Source: Isosphaera sp. (GTDB lineage Bacteria; Planctomycetota; Planctomycetia; Gemmatales; Gemmataceae). From it: a stretch of 64,000 nt of DNA. Where the stretch lies: positions 1 through 64,000 of the forward strand of contig PNKH01000021.1 of assembly GCA_013822345.1 (NCBI GenBank), given 5' to 3'. The notes below the pieces were generated by a model. It saw only the letters and a list, made by a program, of their open reading frames with translations. It was not told the origin of the DNA and ran no database searches. Positions 8,529 to 17,393 of the stretch are shown in pieces (the first letter of the stretch is position 1; the number at the start of each line of letters is the position of its first letter). The position numbers were made by a program, and so were the translations under genes.

Positions 8529-9134
8529 TCAGGCGGTCGGGGCGGCGGGCGGTTGCCCGGGGAGGGCGAACAGGTCGGCGACCCGGCACGAGAAGTCGGG
8601 GAGGACCCCGTTGCCGGTCAACTCCTCGGTCTCGTCGAGCACCTTGTTGAACTCACCCGCCCGGTACACGGCGACGGTCCGGTCCTCGGGGTCGATGAAC
8701 CAGATGAGCGGGATCCCGCGCCGCTGGTACTGCTCGATCCGGCGGCCGGTCCGGTTCGGCCGGTCGTCCGGGGACAGGACCTCGACGACCAGCTGCGGAA
8801 CCCGTTCGGCGTACTTCGGTTCGAGGTCTTCGAAGCGGGGGGCGTCGAGGAACACCATCAGGTCCGGGCCGCGGACGGTGTCCGGGTTCCGGCGGACGAC
8901 GAGGCCGGAGTCGTTGCAGGCCGCGTGCCCCCCCCCGCGACGGAACAGGTACTGCCCGATGATGAGGCCGACGAGCCAGCAGACGGTGCCGCGGCGGATT
9001 CCGGGCGAGGGCATCTCCACCACCCTTCCGTTGTCGAGCTCCCACCGCCGGTCCGCGTTCTCCGGCCGGTTCGCCCAGGCGAAGAACTCCTCGGCCGTCA
9101 TCCGCGGGGTGGTCGTCGCGGTGTCCGTCGCCAT
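8529..9134 (-). CDS. Uma2 family (DUF820) restriction-endonuclease-fold protein
   Basis: 201 residues. Begins MATDTATTTPRMTAEEFFAWAN, then WELDNGRVVEMPSPG, GPDLMVFLDAPR, PQLVVEVLSPDDRPNRTGRR with the E-V-E signature, and IPLIWFIDPEDRTVAVYR. The third Uma2 gene of the window, sequence-divergent from the pair at 3363-4649. Follows sucC by 19 nt and precedes the lipoprotein gene by 24 nt, so it is probably carried on the sucC transcript. Confidence 0.9.
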   Translation of the reverse strand: MATDTATTTPRMTAEEFFAWANRPENADRRWELDNGRVVEMPSPGIRRGTVCWLVGLIIGQYLFRRGGGHAACNDSGLVVRRNPDTVRGPDLMVFLDAPRFEDLEPKYAERVPQLVVEVLSPDDRPNRTGRRIEQYQRRGIPLIWFIDPEDRTVAVYRAGEFNKVLDETEELTGNGVLPDFSCRVADLFALPGQPPAAPTA

Positions 9135-9153
9135 GCGGTGCCCTCCGTGCGAT

Positions 9154-10362
9154 TCACTTGCTCAGCTCGACCACCAGCTTGGCGGCCGCGGTCAGGTCGG
9201 CGGCGGTCTTCAGGGTCGGCAGGTCGGCGGCCGCCTTCCCCAGGATCTCCCGCGCCTTCTCCACCTCGTTCCCCTCCAGCCGGACCACCACCGGCACCCG
9301 GAACCCGACCTCCTTCCCGGCCTTCACCAGGGCCTCGGCGATCGTCGCGCAGCTGGCGATCCCGCCGAAGATGTTCACGAACACCCCCTTCACCTTCGGG
9401 TCCGCCAGCAGGATCCGGAACGCCTCGATCGCCCCGTCCGCGGTCACGCTCCCGCCCACGTCCAGGAAGTTCGCCGGCCCGACCCCGTGCTCCTTCCCGT
9501 AGTAGTTCACCATGTCCATCGTCGCCATCGCCAGCCCGGCCCCGTTCACCAGGCAGCCGATCGTCCCGTCGAGCTGGATGAAGTTCAGGTTCGCCTTCCC
9601 GGCCCGCACCTCGGCCGGGTTCTCCTCCCCGAGGTCGCGGAGGGCGGCCAGCTCCTTGTGCCGGAACAGGGCGTTGTCGTCGAAGTCGATCTTCGCGTCG
9701 AGGACGACCACGTCCCCGGCCTTGGTGATGGCGAGCGGGTTCACCTCGGCGAGGCTGGCGTCGGTGTCGAGGAACACCTTGGCCAGGGCGAGCATGATCT
9801 TCTCGGCCTTCGGCACCTGGTCGCCGGTGAACCCCAGCTCGTGGGCGAGCCGGCGGGCCTGGAACGGCTGCAGCCCGGCCTCCGGGCTGACGTGCGCCCG
9901 CAGGATCTTCTCCGGGTGCTTGGCGGCCACCTCCTCGATGTCCATCCCGCCCTCGGCGCTGGCCATCAGCACCGGCACCCCGGCGGCCCGGTCGAGGACC
10001 ACGGCGAGGTAGAACTCCTTCGCCGGCTCGGCGTCTGCCTGGACGATGAGCGTCTTGATCGGCTGGCCCTCGGGGCCGGTCTGCTTGGTGACGAGCGGGT
10101 GGGCGAGCATGGCGGCGGCGACCGCCTTGGCCTTCTCCCGGGAGCTGCAGAACTTCACCCCGCCGAGCTTCTCGCCGTACCCCTTGAGCTGCCCGGCCCC
10201 GCGGCCGCCGGCGTGGACCTGGGCCTTGACCATCGCCCCCTTCCCGCCGAGCTGGTCGAACGCGGCGGCCGCCTCGTCGGGGGTGGTGGCGACGACGTGC
10301 TTCGGGACGTTCGCCCCGGCGGCGGCGAGCAGGTCCTTGGCCTGGTACTCGTGGATCTTCAT
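9154..10362 (-). CDS. sucC: Succinate-CoA ligase (ADP/GDP-forming) beta subunit
   Basis: 402 residues, normal length. Converts succinyl-CoA to succinate with substrate-level phosphorylation in the TCA cycle, with the alpha subunit SucD. Starts MKIHEYQAKDLLAAAG; the ATP-grasp domain shows VVKAQVHAGGRGAGQLKGY-type sequence (here AMVKAQVHAGGRGAG), ASLAEVNPLAI, and the C-terminal CoA-ligase domain has CLVNGAGLAMATMD, FLDVGGS and GVFVNIFGGIASC. sucD does not follow it, which is unusual. A -10 box TATAAC lies 31 nt upstream. Confidence 0.95.
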   Translation of the reverse strand: MKIHEYQAKDLLAAAGANVPKHVVATTPDEAAAAFDQLGGKGAMVKAQVHAGGRGAGQLKGYGEKLGGVKFCSSREKAKAVAAAMLAHPLVTKQTGPEGQPIKTLIVQADAEPAKEFYLAVVLDRAAGVPVLMASAEGGMDIEEVAAKHPEKILRAHVSPEAGLQPFQARRLAHELGFTGDQVPKAEKIMLALAKVFLDTDASLAEVNPLAITKAGDVVVLDAKIDFDDNALFRHKELAALRDLGEENPAEVRAGKANLNFIQLDGTIGCLVNGAGLAMATMDMVNYYGKEHGVGPANFLDVGGSVTADGAIEAFRILLADPKVKGVFVNIFGGIASCATIAEALVKAGKEVGFRVPVVVRLEGNEVEKAREILGKAAADLPTLKTAADLTAAAKLVVELSK

Positions 10363-10393
10363 GGGGTGGTCCCGGGGGTGTCAGGGTTCGTGT

Positions 10394-10422
10394 GTTATAG
10401 CGGCGGCCGGGAACCGCTGAAA
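10394..10422 (-). promoter_or_regulatory. Candidate sigma-70 promoter of the sucC operon
   Basis: On the minus strand TTTCAG (10422-10417) is followed by 17 nt and TATAAC (10399-10394). The spacing is ideal and the -10 is unusually AT-rich for this region. Inferred by pattern only. Confidence 0.45.
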
Positions 10423-10450
10423 GGGGCCGCCGGGGCGGGCGGCGTTGGGG

Positions 10451-10479
10451 TTGTGCGGCCGGGGGGTCGGCGGCATGAT
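10451..10479 (+). promoter_or_regulatory. Candidate promoter of the secreted-protein gene
   Basis: TTGTGC at 10451-10456, 17 nt, CATGAT at 10474-10479, 42 nt before the ATG of the next gene. A Shine-Dalgarno GGAAAGGAG lies at 10505-10513. Confidence 0.4.
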
Positions 10480-10521
10480 CCCGCCGGTTCCGCCCCGTCC
10501 CCCGCGGAAAGGAGTCCGTGC

Positions 10522-12951
10522 ATGTCCCGTCGGACGGTCACCCGGTTCACTCTCGCAACAATCCTGGCCACGTCCGTCGCTGCCCCGTCGCAGGCACAGC
10601 TGCCACCGGTGGGCGAGACCCGCACCGGGCAGTTCCAGTTCTCCGGCTCGTTCAACACGGACGAGGGGCTACTGCCCCGGCCGGCGGAAGTGGCCCCGAT
10701 GCCGCGGGCGAAGGGCGGGTTCACCTTCGAACTGGACATCCGGCTGTCGCTCGGCCGCGAGGTCCCGGCCGCCCCGATGCCGCGGGCGAAGGAGCCGAAC
10801 CGCGTTGCCGCGATCGGCCCGCTGATCCTCGCCTACGACTTCGACTTCCCGGTCAACAAGGGCCCGTTCGACCGGGGCCAGACGTTCAGCATCAGCCCGG
10901 GCTTGTTCGGCGGCACGGGCTGCGAGACTCCGCCCTCGCCCCCGCTGTGCCGGGCCGTCGAGTGCTGCCCGGTCCTGCCCGCCGCCGGCCCGAACCTGGT
11001 GAAGAAGAAGATCGGGGAGTACTACGGGGCGCCGACCGGCCGGGTCGTCGTGGCCGCCACCCCCGCCCCGGTGTGCCCGCCGTGCCCGACGCCGGTCGCC
11101 GTGCCGCCGTGCCCGGTTACGGCGGCCGGGCTCCCGGTCGTCGTCGACCCGTGCGGCCCGATCCGGTTCGGCTTCGGCCAGGCCGAGCGGCTGGGGACCG
11201 ACTTCCCCGTCCCCCCGATGAGCGCGAGCCTACCCGGCGCGGGCCCGGTGCTCCCGCGGCCCGCGGCCCCGGCGGTCCGGACGTTCGAGTACCACCCGGC
11301 GCACCCGGGTCGCCTGGCCGTCGCCCCGCAGGTGCTGTTCCAGACGCCGCCCCTGGGCGGGTACGTCACCAGCCACGAGTACGTCCCCATCCCGCCCCCG
11401 CCGGCGGTCGTCCGCGCCTGCACGACACCGTTCACCGACGAGGGTGACGTCCGCTTCCCGCCGCCGCGCCAGCCGGCCGTCTCGTTCCCGATCCCGGCCG
11501 GGGACGCCGGCTTCTACAACCAGTTCGAGTACGTCCTCACCGACCAGAAGCACGCGGGGGTTCAGGCGTGCCCGGCCCCGGCCCCGGTCGCGTGCCCGCA
11601 GTGCGCCGGACCGGCCTACCCGCACCCGCTCCGCACCGTCACGGCCGTCCCGCCCCGGGGGACGTTCGTCGAGATGCACTACGGCTCCGTCCACCCGTGC
11701 CCGCCGCCGGTCGTGCTGGTGCCGATGCCGCGGGTGATCGTCGAGGTGGTCGGCGAACTCCGGCCCGCGAGCGGCGGCTTCCGCATCGGGTCCGATTTCC
11801 ATGCGGGTTCCCAATCGTTCGCCGTCCAACTCGCCCGGCCCCTCCCGGCCCCGGCGATGTACCCGCCGTTCGCCGGCCCCGGCTATCCGCCGCCGCTCGC
11901 GACCGCCGCCGTCCCGCCGTGCCCGCCGGCCCCGCCGGTCGCGTGGAACCCGACCCCGCCGCCGAACGTCCCGGCCGGCGAGTTCGGGATGATGGCCGAC
12001 GCCCTCGCCCGGATGGCCGGGGTGGCGCAGGCCCCGGCGGTCCGGCCGGCCGTCGGGTGTGCCGTGCCCGACCCGGTCCTCGTCCCGGCCCCGGCCGCGG
12101 TCGGCGGGTGCTGCGTCCCCGTCTCGGCCCCGCGGGCGGCCGCGGCGGTCGAGAAGCCCGGGCTCGTCGGGACGTGGGTGCGGGAGGTCGGGCCGGTGGT
12201 GTACGTCCTGAAGGTCGCCCCGGACCACCTGACCATCACCGTCACCGCCGCGACCGAGGGGGACGACAAGACGGTGTCGACCGAGGGGATGGTGCTGACC
12301 GCCGACTACCACCTGGCCCGGGACGGGGCGACCCTGGTCGGGCTGATCACCGGGATGGACGCCGCCCTCGACGGCCAGCTGCCCGACGGGTTCGACCTGC
12401 CGCGGTTCGGCGAGGAGGTGGCCCGGCTGCAGAAGGCGCTGACCGACAAGCCGTTCGCCCTCACCGCCCGGCGGTACGGGGACGCCCTGGTGGTCGGGAA
12501 CGTGCGGCTGCCGGAGGTGGCCGACGGCCCCGGGACGTGGTGCCCACTCGGGATGCTCGGCGGGCGGTACGCGGAGACGACCGGGAAGGCGCTGCCGAAG
12601 CCGAAGGCGGTGAAGGTGGCCGCGCCGCCGGCCCTGACCCTGCCCATGGGGCGATACCTCGACCGGCACTACCCGCAGTACTTCTCCCCGGACCCGGACT
12701 TCCCGCTGCCGCGGGAGCTGGCCACCGACCGGATTCCCCCGCCGCCCCCGGTGGCGACCGTCACCGCCCCGGCCCTGCCGACCCCGCCGATGCCCACCCC
12801 GACCCTGCCCGACGCCCCGGCCAAGGGCAAGAAGGGGAAGAAGAAGGCCGAGACCGATGACCAGAAGATGAAGCGGCTGCTGTACCAGTCCGAGACGCTC
12901 GGCCCCGGCCCCAACACCCCCCAGCGGATCACCGGCGGGATTCTGCCGTGA
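10522..12951 (+). CDS. Large secreted proline- and cysteine-rich protein, unknown
   Basis: 809 residues from ATG at 10522, chosen for its Shine-Dalgarno and signal peptide (TRFTLATILATSVAAPSQAQ, cleavage near 27). The same frame is open far upstream only as an antisense shadow. Two copies of PMPRAK sit near residues 60 and 90. Residues about 130-540 are Pro-rich with many C-P-x-C pairs and low-complexity PPCP stretches. From about 545 a compact domain begins (LVGTWVREVGPVVYVLKV), and it ends with a Pro/Lys linker and RITGGILP. The R-I-x-GGI C-terminus is common in planctomycete secreted proteins. Function unknown; probably cell-envelope. Confidence 0.75.
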   Translation: MSRRTVTRFTLATILATSVAAPSQAQLPPVGETRTGQFQFSGSFNTDEGLLPRPAEVAPMPRAKGGFTFELDIRLSLGREVPAAPMPRAKEPNRVAAIGPLILAYDFDFPVNKGPFDRGQTFSISPGLFGGTGCETPPSPPLCRAVECCPVLPAAGPNLVKKKIGEYYGAPTGRVVVAATPAPVCPPCPTPVAVPPCPVTAAGLPVVVDPCGPIRFGFGQAERLGTDFPVPPMSASLPGAGPVLPRPAAPAVRTFEYHPAHPGRLAVAPQVLFQTPPLGGYVTSHEYVPIPPPPAVVRACTTPFTDEGDVRFPPPRQPAVSFPIPAGDAGFYNQFEYVLTDQKHAGVQACPAPAPVACPQCAGPAYPHPLRTVTAVPPRGTFVEMHYGSVHPCPPPVVLVPMPRVIVEVVGELRPASGGFRIGSDFHAGSQSFAVQLARPLPAPAMYPPFAGPGYPPPLATAAVPPCPPAPPVAWNPTPPPNVPAGEFGMMADALARMAGVAQAPAVRPAVGCAVPDPVLVPAPAAVGGCCVPVSAPRAAAAVEKPGLVGTWVREVGPVVYVLKVAPDHLTITVTAATEGDDKTVSTEGMVLTADYHLARDGATLVGLITGMDAALDGQLPDGFDLPRFGEEVARLQKALTDKPFALTARRYGDALVVGNVRLPEVADGPGTWCPLGMLGGRYAETTGKALPKPKAVKVAAPPALTLPMGRYLDRHYPQYFSPDPDFPLPRELATDRIPPPPPVATVTAPALPTPPMPTPTLPDAPAKGKKGKKKAETDDQKMKRLLYQSETLGPGPNTPQRITGGILP

Positions 12952-12960
12952 CCGCGTGAC

Positions 12961-13025
12961 CGGCGAGTCGGGAGCGCGAGCGACGGGAGGTAGCTCCTCC
13001 GGTCGCTCACGCTCCCGGCTCGCCG
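12961..13025. repeat. Palindromic repeat, family C
   Basis: Inverted repeat with 30-bp arms (12961-12990, 12996-13025, four mismatches) and a five-base loop. Core GCGAGCCGGGAGCGTGAGCG. Further copies at 58334-58399 and a half copy inside the gene at 33132-35720. Confidence 0.85.
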
Positions 13026-13100
13026 CGCCGCCACACCCCGACCGCGCACGTCCCGCCGCGACCGAGTATCCTACGGCGAACCACCCGCCGGGGACGCCCC

Positions 13101-14573
13101 GTGTCGCTCCCGTTCGACCTCCGCCTCACCGACCCGCCCGCCGCGGCCGTCCGCGCCGCACTGACCCGGGCCGTCGCGGCCGCCAACGGGCGGCGCAAGA
13201 CCGGCGTCCTGCGCCTGTCCGCGGACGGCCCCGCGACGCTCGCCAAGCGGGCCACGGCACAGCCCGAAGGCCACTACGCGAACGCCGGCCAGCCGCCGCA
13301 GGTCGGGGCCGCCCGACTGGCGCTCGCCTGGTGGACGGCCCCCGGCGGGCGGAAGCTGGTCCGGGTCCGCGGGTGGCGCGACCCGTCCGGGAGGCACGGG
13401 GAGGCGCTGGCGGCCACGGGGCGGGAGCTCAACAGCCGGCCGGCGGTCTGGCACCTCGACCCGGAGCGGGTCATCCGGGCCGAGGCGAACGGGTCGGCCG
13501 AGTGGGTGGCGGCGTGCGGGTGCGGGGCGGTCGGGTCGCCGACCTCGCTGGCGTGGGCCGGCGGGATGTGCGGGCCGTGCCGCGACCGGGTCGACGAACT
13601 CGGCCCCGAGGCCGTGGCCCACGAGCCGGGGCTGCTCCACGACCCCGGGTTCGAGCCGTGGAGCGTCGGGTTCTCTCCGGACGGCCGGCACGTCGCCGCG
13701 GCCGGGGCGGACGGGCACCGGGTCTGGGACGCCCGGACCGGGGAACTCGTGGCGACCACCGCCGAGCCGACCTACAACCGCCGCGCCGCCACCCCGGTCG
13801 TCGGCCCGGACGGCCGGTTCGTCGTGATCGACGACAACGAGAACCTGCTGATCCCCCACGCCCCGCCGGCGTGGCGGGCCGGCCGGCCGGTCCGGATCGG
13901 CCAAGCGGTGACGTCCGCCCACTGGACCGGCCGCCCGGGCGAACTCCTCGTCCAGCGGTACGGCGGCTTCGACCGGGAGGTCGGGCTGGTCACCCTCCCG
14001 GCCGGCCGCGGGCCGACCCGGCGCCCGCCGCGGGTGTGGGCCGAGCTGACGGCCGTCCGCCCCGACCCGGCCGCCCCGCGGGCGGTGTTCTGCGCCGCCG
14101 CCCACGTCGCCGTCTGCCGGGTCAAGCCGAACGGCGAACTCCCGGTCGAGCACCGGTTCCGCCTCGGGACCGGGGAGCGCGACCGGACCGGGGCCTGGGC
14201 CCAGCCGCCGGATGTCGTCCGGTTCACCGCCGACGGGGAGCGGCTCCTGTTCGCCGGCCGGCACGGGGCGGACGGGTCGCAGCTGGAGCTGTGGCGCCCG
14301 GGCCGGCCGACGGCCCTGCTCCAGGCGACCGTCCCGTTCCGGGTCCGGGACGCCGCGTTCTCCGCCGACGGGGACCACCTGTTCCTGCTCGCCGCGGCCG
14401 GGGCGGTGTCGGTCTGCCACCCCGGGCTGGTGACGCACGTCCGGGCCCGGCTGGGGTGGCACGCCGCGGGCGCGACGGGCCTGGCCGTCTCCCCGGACGG
14501 CCGGACCCTGGCGACGGCCGGGCCGGAGGGGGTGAAGCTGTGGCCGGTCGCCCGGCTGCTGGAGGTGCTGTGA
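13101..14573 (+). CDS. WD40-like propeller protein with a CxC...CxxC motif
   Basis: 490 residues. N-terminal 130 residues are unassigned. Then AACGCGAVGSPTSLAWAGG followed by MCGPCRD (about 136-160) forms a possible zinc knuckle. From about 185 WD40/propeller blades follow, for example WSVGFSPDGRHVAAAG near 191 and a last blade LAVSPDGRTLATAGPEGVKLW near 462. No transmembrane segment or signal peptide, so probably cytosolic. Its stop overlaps the ATG of the next, paralogous gene (TGATG), so the two are translated together. Confidence 0.8.
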   Translation: MSLPFDLRLTDPPAAAVRAALTRAVAAANGRRKTGVLRLSADGPATLAKRATAQPEGHYANAGQPPQVGAARLALAWWTAPGGRKLVRVRGWRDPSGRHGEALAATGRELNSRPAVWHLDPERVIRAEANGSAEWVAACGCGAVGSPTSLAWAGGMCGPCRDRVDELGPEAVAHEPGLLHDPGFEPWSVGFSPDGRHVAAAGADGHRVWDARTGELVATTAEPTYNRRAATPVVGPDGRFVVIDDNENLLIPHAPPAWRAGRPVRIGQAVTSAHWTGRPGELLVQRYGGFDREVGLVTLPAGRGPTRRPPRVWAELTAVRPDPAAPRAVFCAAAHVAVCRVKPNGELPVEHRFRLGTGERDRTGAWAQPPDVVRFTADGERLLFAGRHGADGSQLELWRPGRPTALLQATVPFRVRDAAFSADGDHLFLLAAAGAVSVCHPGLVTHVRARLGWHAAGATGLAVSPDGRTLATAGPEGVKLWPVARLLEVL

Positions 14574-16045
14574 TGGCGGCGGCGGAGGTGGACGCCCGGC
14601 TGATCGACCCGACCCCGGCGGCGTTCGCGGCGGCGCTCCGGAAGGCGCACGCGGCGGCGAACCGCGGGGTCGTCGGCCGGGCGGTACGGCTCGACCGGGA
14701 CGACGGGTTCTGGGGCCGGTTCGCCCGCGACTGCCTGCGCGAGCCGGAGGGGCGGCGGCGGTCGTGCCGGGCCGGGGCGCAGACCCCGGAGGTGCTCGCC
14801 GGGTGGTGGACCGACCCGGCCGGGCGGCGGCACGTCCGGGTCCTCGGGCGGACCCGGAACCGGTACCCGCGGCTCCGCCCGGAGGGGGAACTGCGCGTGC
14901 TGCCGCCGTGGTGGCACGTCTACCCGGAGGCGGTGCTGGCGGTCCGCCGCGGGAGCGGCGAGGAGTACCTGGCGTGCTGCCGGTGCGGGGCGGTCGGGTC
15001 GCCGGCGTCGCTCGGGTGGATGGGGGACACCTGCGGCCCGTGCTTCGACCGGGCGGCCGACGGGGGGGCGGTGGCCGGCGGGTTCGGGCACTTCGGCGGG
15101 TGGGGGGCGCGGCACGCCGGGGTGGTCGGGTTCTCGCCCGACGGCGGCCGGCTGATCGGCACGGACCTGGCCCTGCGGTGGCGGGCGGTGTCCCGGGCGG
15201 ACCGGGCGGCGGTCGGGTGGAGGAACCTCGCCGGGACGGTGGCCGCGGTCGGCGGGGGCCCGGGCGCGACGGTGGTCGCCCGCGGGGACGGGACGGTGTA
15301 CCGGTGGGCCGGGGCCGGGCCGCCGGAGCGGGTGGCGGCGTGGCCGCGGGTGTACGGCCGGGTGCTGCTGTCCGCCGACGGGGCCCGGGCGGTGGTGCTG
15401 TCGGCCGGGGCCGGGTTCACCGCCGACCTCACGGCCGCCCGGCCGCGGTACGCCCGGGCGGACGGGCTGCGGGCGTACGCGGCCGCCCGGTTCACCCCCG
15501 ACGGCGGGCGGGTCGTCGGGCTCACCCCGGCCGGGGAGCTGCTCGCCCTCGACCCGGCGACCCTGGCCGAGACGGCGGTGCGGGGGAACGTGTTCGACGG
15601 CCTGTCCCCGTACGGGTTCGCGCACGACCTGGCGGTGTCCCCCGACGGGGCGGCGGTGGCGGCGGTGCGGGAGACGTACTCCCCGCCGGCCCACGCCGTC
15701 TGCCTCGTCCCGCTCGCCGGGGGCCGCCCGGCGGCCGACCTGCCGCTGCCGCGGTGGCACCGCCCGACGGCCGCCGCCTTCGCCCCGGACGGCGGCCACC
15801 TGGTCACCACCGACGCCCAGACCGGGTGGGCCGGGTTCTGGGCGTTGCCGGGGCGGAAGCCGGTCGGGTTCGTCCGGGCGGTGCCGGAGGACCCGGGGTG
15901 GCGCGGCGGGCGGGTGGAGTTCTCGCCGTGCGGCGGGGCGGTCGCCGTGCTGTACGCCGGGTTCCACCAGGACCGCGGGTCGACGGTGGTGGTGTGGCCG
16001 TGGCCGGAGGTGGTGAGGGCGGCCGGCTCGGAAGAGAGGGGGTGA
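14573..16045 (+). CDS. WD40-like propeller protein, paralogue of the preceding gene
   Basis: 490 residues, the same length as its upstream neighbour. The ATG at 14573 shares bases with that gene's TGA. It repeats the layout: N-terminal region with WWTDPAGRRHVRVLG, a CCRCGAVGSPASLGWMGD plus TCGPCFD motif (about 138-160), then propeller blades with VGFSPDGGRLIGTD, DLAVSPDGAAVAAV and AAFAPDGGHLVTTD. The shared CRCGAVGSP(T/A)SL motif shows an in-place duplication followed by strong divergence. The stop codon is inside the family E hairpin. Confidence 0.8.
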   Translation: MAAAEVDARLIDPTPAAFAAALRKAHAAANRGVVGRAVRLDRDDGFWGRFARDCLREPEGRRRSCRAGAQTPEVLAGWWTDPAGRRHVRVLGRTRNRYPRLRPEGELRVLPPWWHVYPEAVLAVRRGSGEEYLACCRCGAVGSPASLGWMGDTCGPCFDRAADGGAVAGGFGHFGGWGARHAGVVGFSPDGGRLIGTDLALRWRAVSRADRAAVGWRNLAGTVAAVGGGPGATVVARGDGTVYRWAGAGPPERVAAWPRVYGRVLLSADGARAVVLSAGAGFTADLTAARPRYARADGLRAYAAARFTPDGGRVVGLTPAGELLALDPATLAETAVRGNVFDGLSPYGFAHDLAVSPDGAAVAAVRETYSPPAHAVCLVPLAGGRPAADLPLPRWHRPTAAAFAPDGGHLVTTDAQTGWAGFWALPGRKPVGFVRAVPEDPGWRGGRVEFSPCGGAVAVLYAGFHQDRGSTVVVWPWPEVVRAAGSEERG

Positions 16046-16118
16046 GGGGGTGAACGGGTGAAGGGGTGACAGAGACATGCTTGGTCTTGTCACCCCTTCA
16101 CCCGTTCACCCCCTCTCT
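16033..16118. repeat. GGGTGAA microrepeat hairpin, family E
   Basis: Inverted repeat of tandem GGGGTGA-type units, left arm 16033-16070, right arm 16089-16118. The left arm supplies the last codons and stop of the upstream propeller gene. Confidence 0.85.
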
Positions 16119-16159
16119 GCTCTTGACCGGTCGCCGCCCGGGCCGGACAATCCCCGCCC

Positions 16160-17374
16160 ATGCTCCACCAGTCGCGGCACCTGCGGGTGACGGCCGAGCA
16201 CGGCACCGCCACCGCCTGGCTCGCCTTCCCCGGCGACCCGCCGAACGCCCTCGACCTCGCCCGCCTGCGCGAGCTCGACGACGCCGTCCGGGCGGTCGCC
16301 GCGGCCCCGGCGGTGCGGGTGCTGGTGGTGAGGTCGGCGAACCCGGCGGGGTTCTGCGGCGGGCTCGCGCCGGCGGCCGTCGCCAGCCTCCGGAGCCCCG
16401 CCGACCGGGCCGCCTTCGCCTGGTTCGGCCAGCAGGTGCTCGACCGCCTCGCCCGGCTCGGCGCGGTCAGCGTCGCCCTGATCGACGGCCCGTGCCTCGG
16501 GGCGGGGCTCGAACTCGCCCTCGCCTGCGACTACCGCGTCTGCGTCGCCCGGCCGACGACGCACCTCGGGTTCCCGGACCGGTTCGCGTGCCTCGGCGGG
16601 AGCGCCCGGCTGCGGCGAGTCGGGCGGCGGGCGGCGGACCTCGTCGCCACAGGTCAGACCGTGTCGGGGCGGGAGGCGCGGGCCCTCGGCCTGGTCGACG
16701 TGGCGTGCTGCGAGCGGCGCGGCAAGATCGAACTCCGCACCTTCCTCGACCGCCTCGAAGACCGGCCGGTGAAGCGGTGGGCGGCCGACGACCTCCCCGG
16801 GTTGGCGGCCGAGCGGGCGGCGTTCGCGGCGTGGCAAGGCGGGGGCGAGGCGGAGGTCACCCCTTCACCCCTTCACCCCTTCACCCCTTCACCCCTTCTC
16901 TTCGGGCTGCTCGGGGCCGACCCGCACGCCGCCCGGGTGGTGGCGGAGGCGGTGCTGCGCGGCGGGGCGGCGGTGGTATGCGACGACCGCGGGGCGGTGG
17001 CCGCCGGGATCAGCCGGGCGCGGGACCGGGGGTTCGTCACACCGCTGGAGGCGGACCAGGCCCGGGGGCGGGTGCGGGCCGCCGACCGGCTGACCGACTT
17101 CGCCCCGGCCGGCCTGGTGTTCGTGTCCGCCGGCCACGACCCGCGGCCGGTCGCCGCCGTGGTCCGCCCGCGGACGATCATGTGTGTCGGTCCGTCCGCC
17201 CCGGCCCCGCACCGCCGCACCGTCCACGTCACCTTCGGCAACGAGAACCGGGCGAGCCTGACCCCCGGCCCGCGGGCCGACGCGGACACCCCGGCGGTGG
17301 TCGCCGCGTGGCTCCGGTCGCTCGGCGTGGCCGCGACCGTCCCGGCGGCCGCGGCCCTCTCGCGGGCGGCGTAG
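16160..17374 (+). CDS. Crotonase-like protein fused to a degenerate 3-hydroxyacyl-CoA dehydrogenase-like domain
   Basis: 404 residues. Residues 1-230 are an enoyl-CoA hydratase/isomerase fold: FPGDPPNALDLARL, oxyanion-loop regions GFCGGLAP and DGPCLGAGLELALACDYRV, and VSGREARALGLVD. A Pro/Ser/Phe linker (TPSPLHPFTPSPL, about 234-246) is encoded by a family E microrepeat. Residues 250-404 run parallel to the NAD domain of FadB/FadJ (ISRARDRGFVTPLEADQARGR then AADRLTDFAPAGLVFVSAG and VHVTFGNENRASL) but the GxGxxG loop is gone and the catalytic His is not evident. So the second half is probably structural or decayed. Fatty-acid oxidation role is inferred only. Confidence 0.75.
   Translation: MLHQSRHLRVTAEHGTATAWLAFPGDPPNALDLARLRELDDAVRAVAAAPAVRVLVVRSANPAGFCGGLAPAAVASLRSPADRAAFAWFGQQVLDRLARLGAVSVALIDGPCLGAGLELALACDYRVCVARPTTHLGFPDRFACLGGSARLRRVGRRAADLVATGQTVSGREARALGLVDVACCERRGKIELRTFLDRLEDRPVKRWAADDLPGLAAERAAFAAWQGGGEAEVTPSPLHPFTPSPLLFGLLGADPHAARVVAEAVLRGGAAVVCDDRGAVAAGISRARDRGFVTPLEADQARGRVRAADRLTDFAPAGLVFVSAGHDPRPVAAVVRPRTIMCVGPSAPAPHRRTVHVTFGNENRASLTPGPRADADTPAVVAAWLRSLGVAATVPAAAALSRAA
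16857..16899 (+). repeat. Microrepeat (family E) inside a coding region
   Basis: Five tandem units of CACCCCTTC in the coding strand of the crotonase fusion. It stays in frame and encodes the linker between the two domains. Confidence 0.85.
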
Positions 17375-17393
17375 GCCCTCCTACCATACCGGC

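Noticed and set aside
7396-10521. Long open frame upstream of the secreted-protein gene
   Set aside because: It is antisense to sucC, Uma2 and lipoprotein genes and reflects GC-rich third positions; the true start has a Shine-Dalgarno and signal peptide at 10522.
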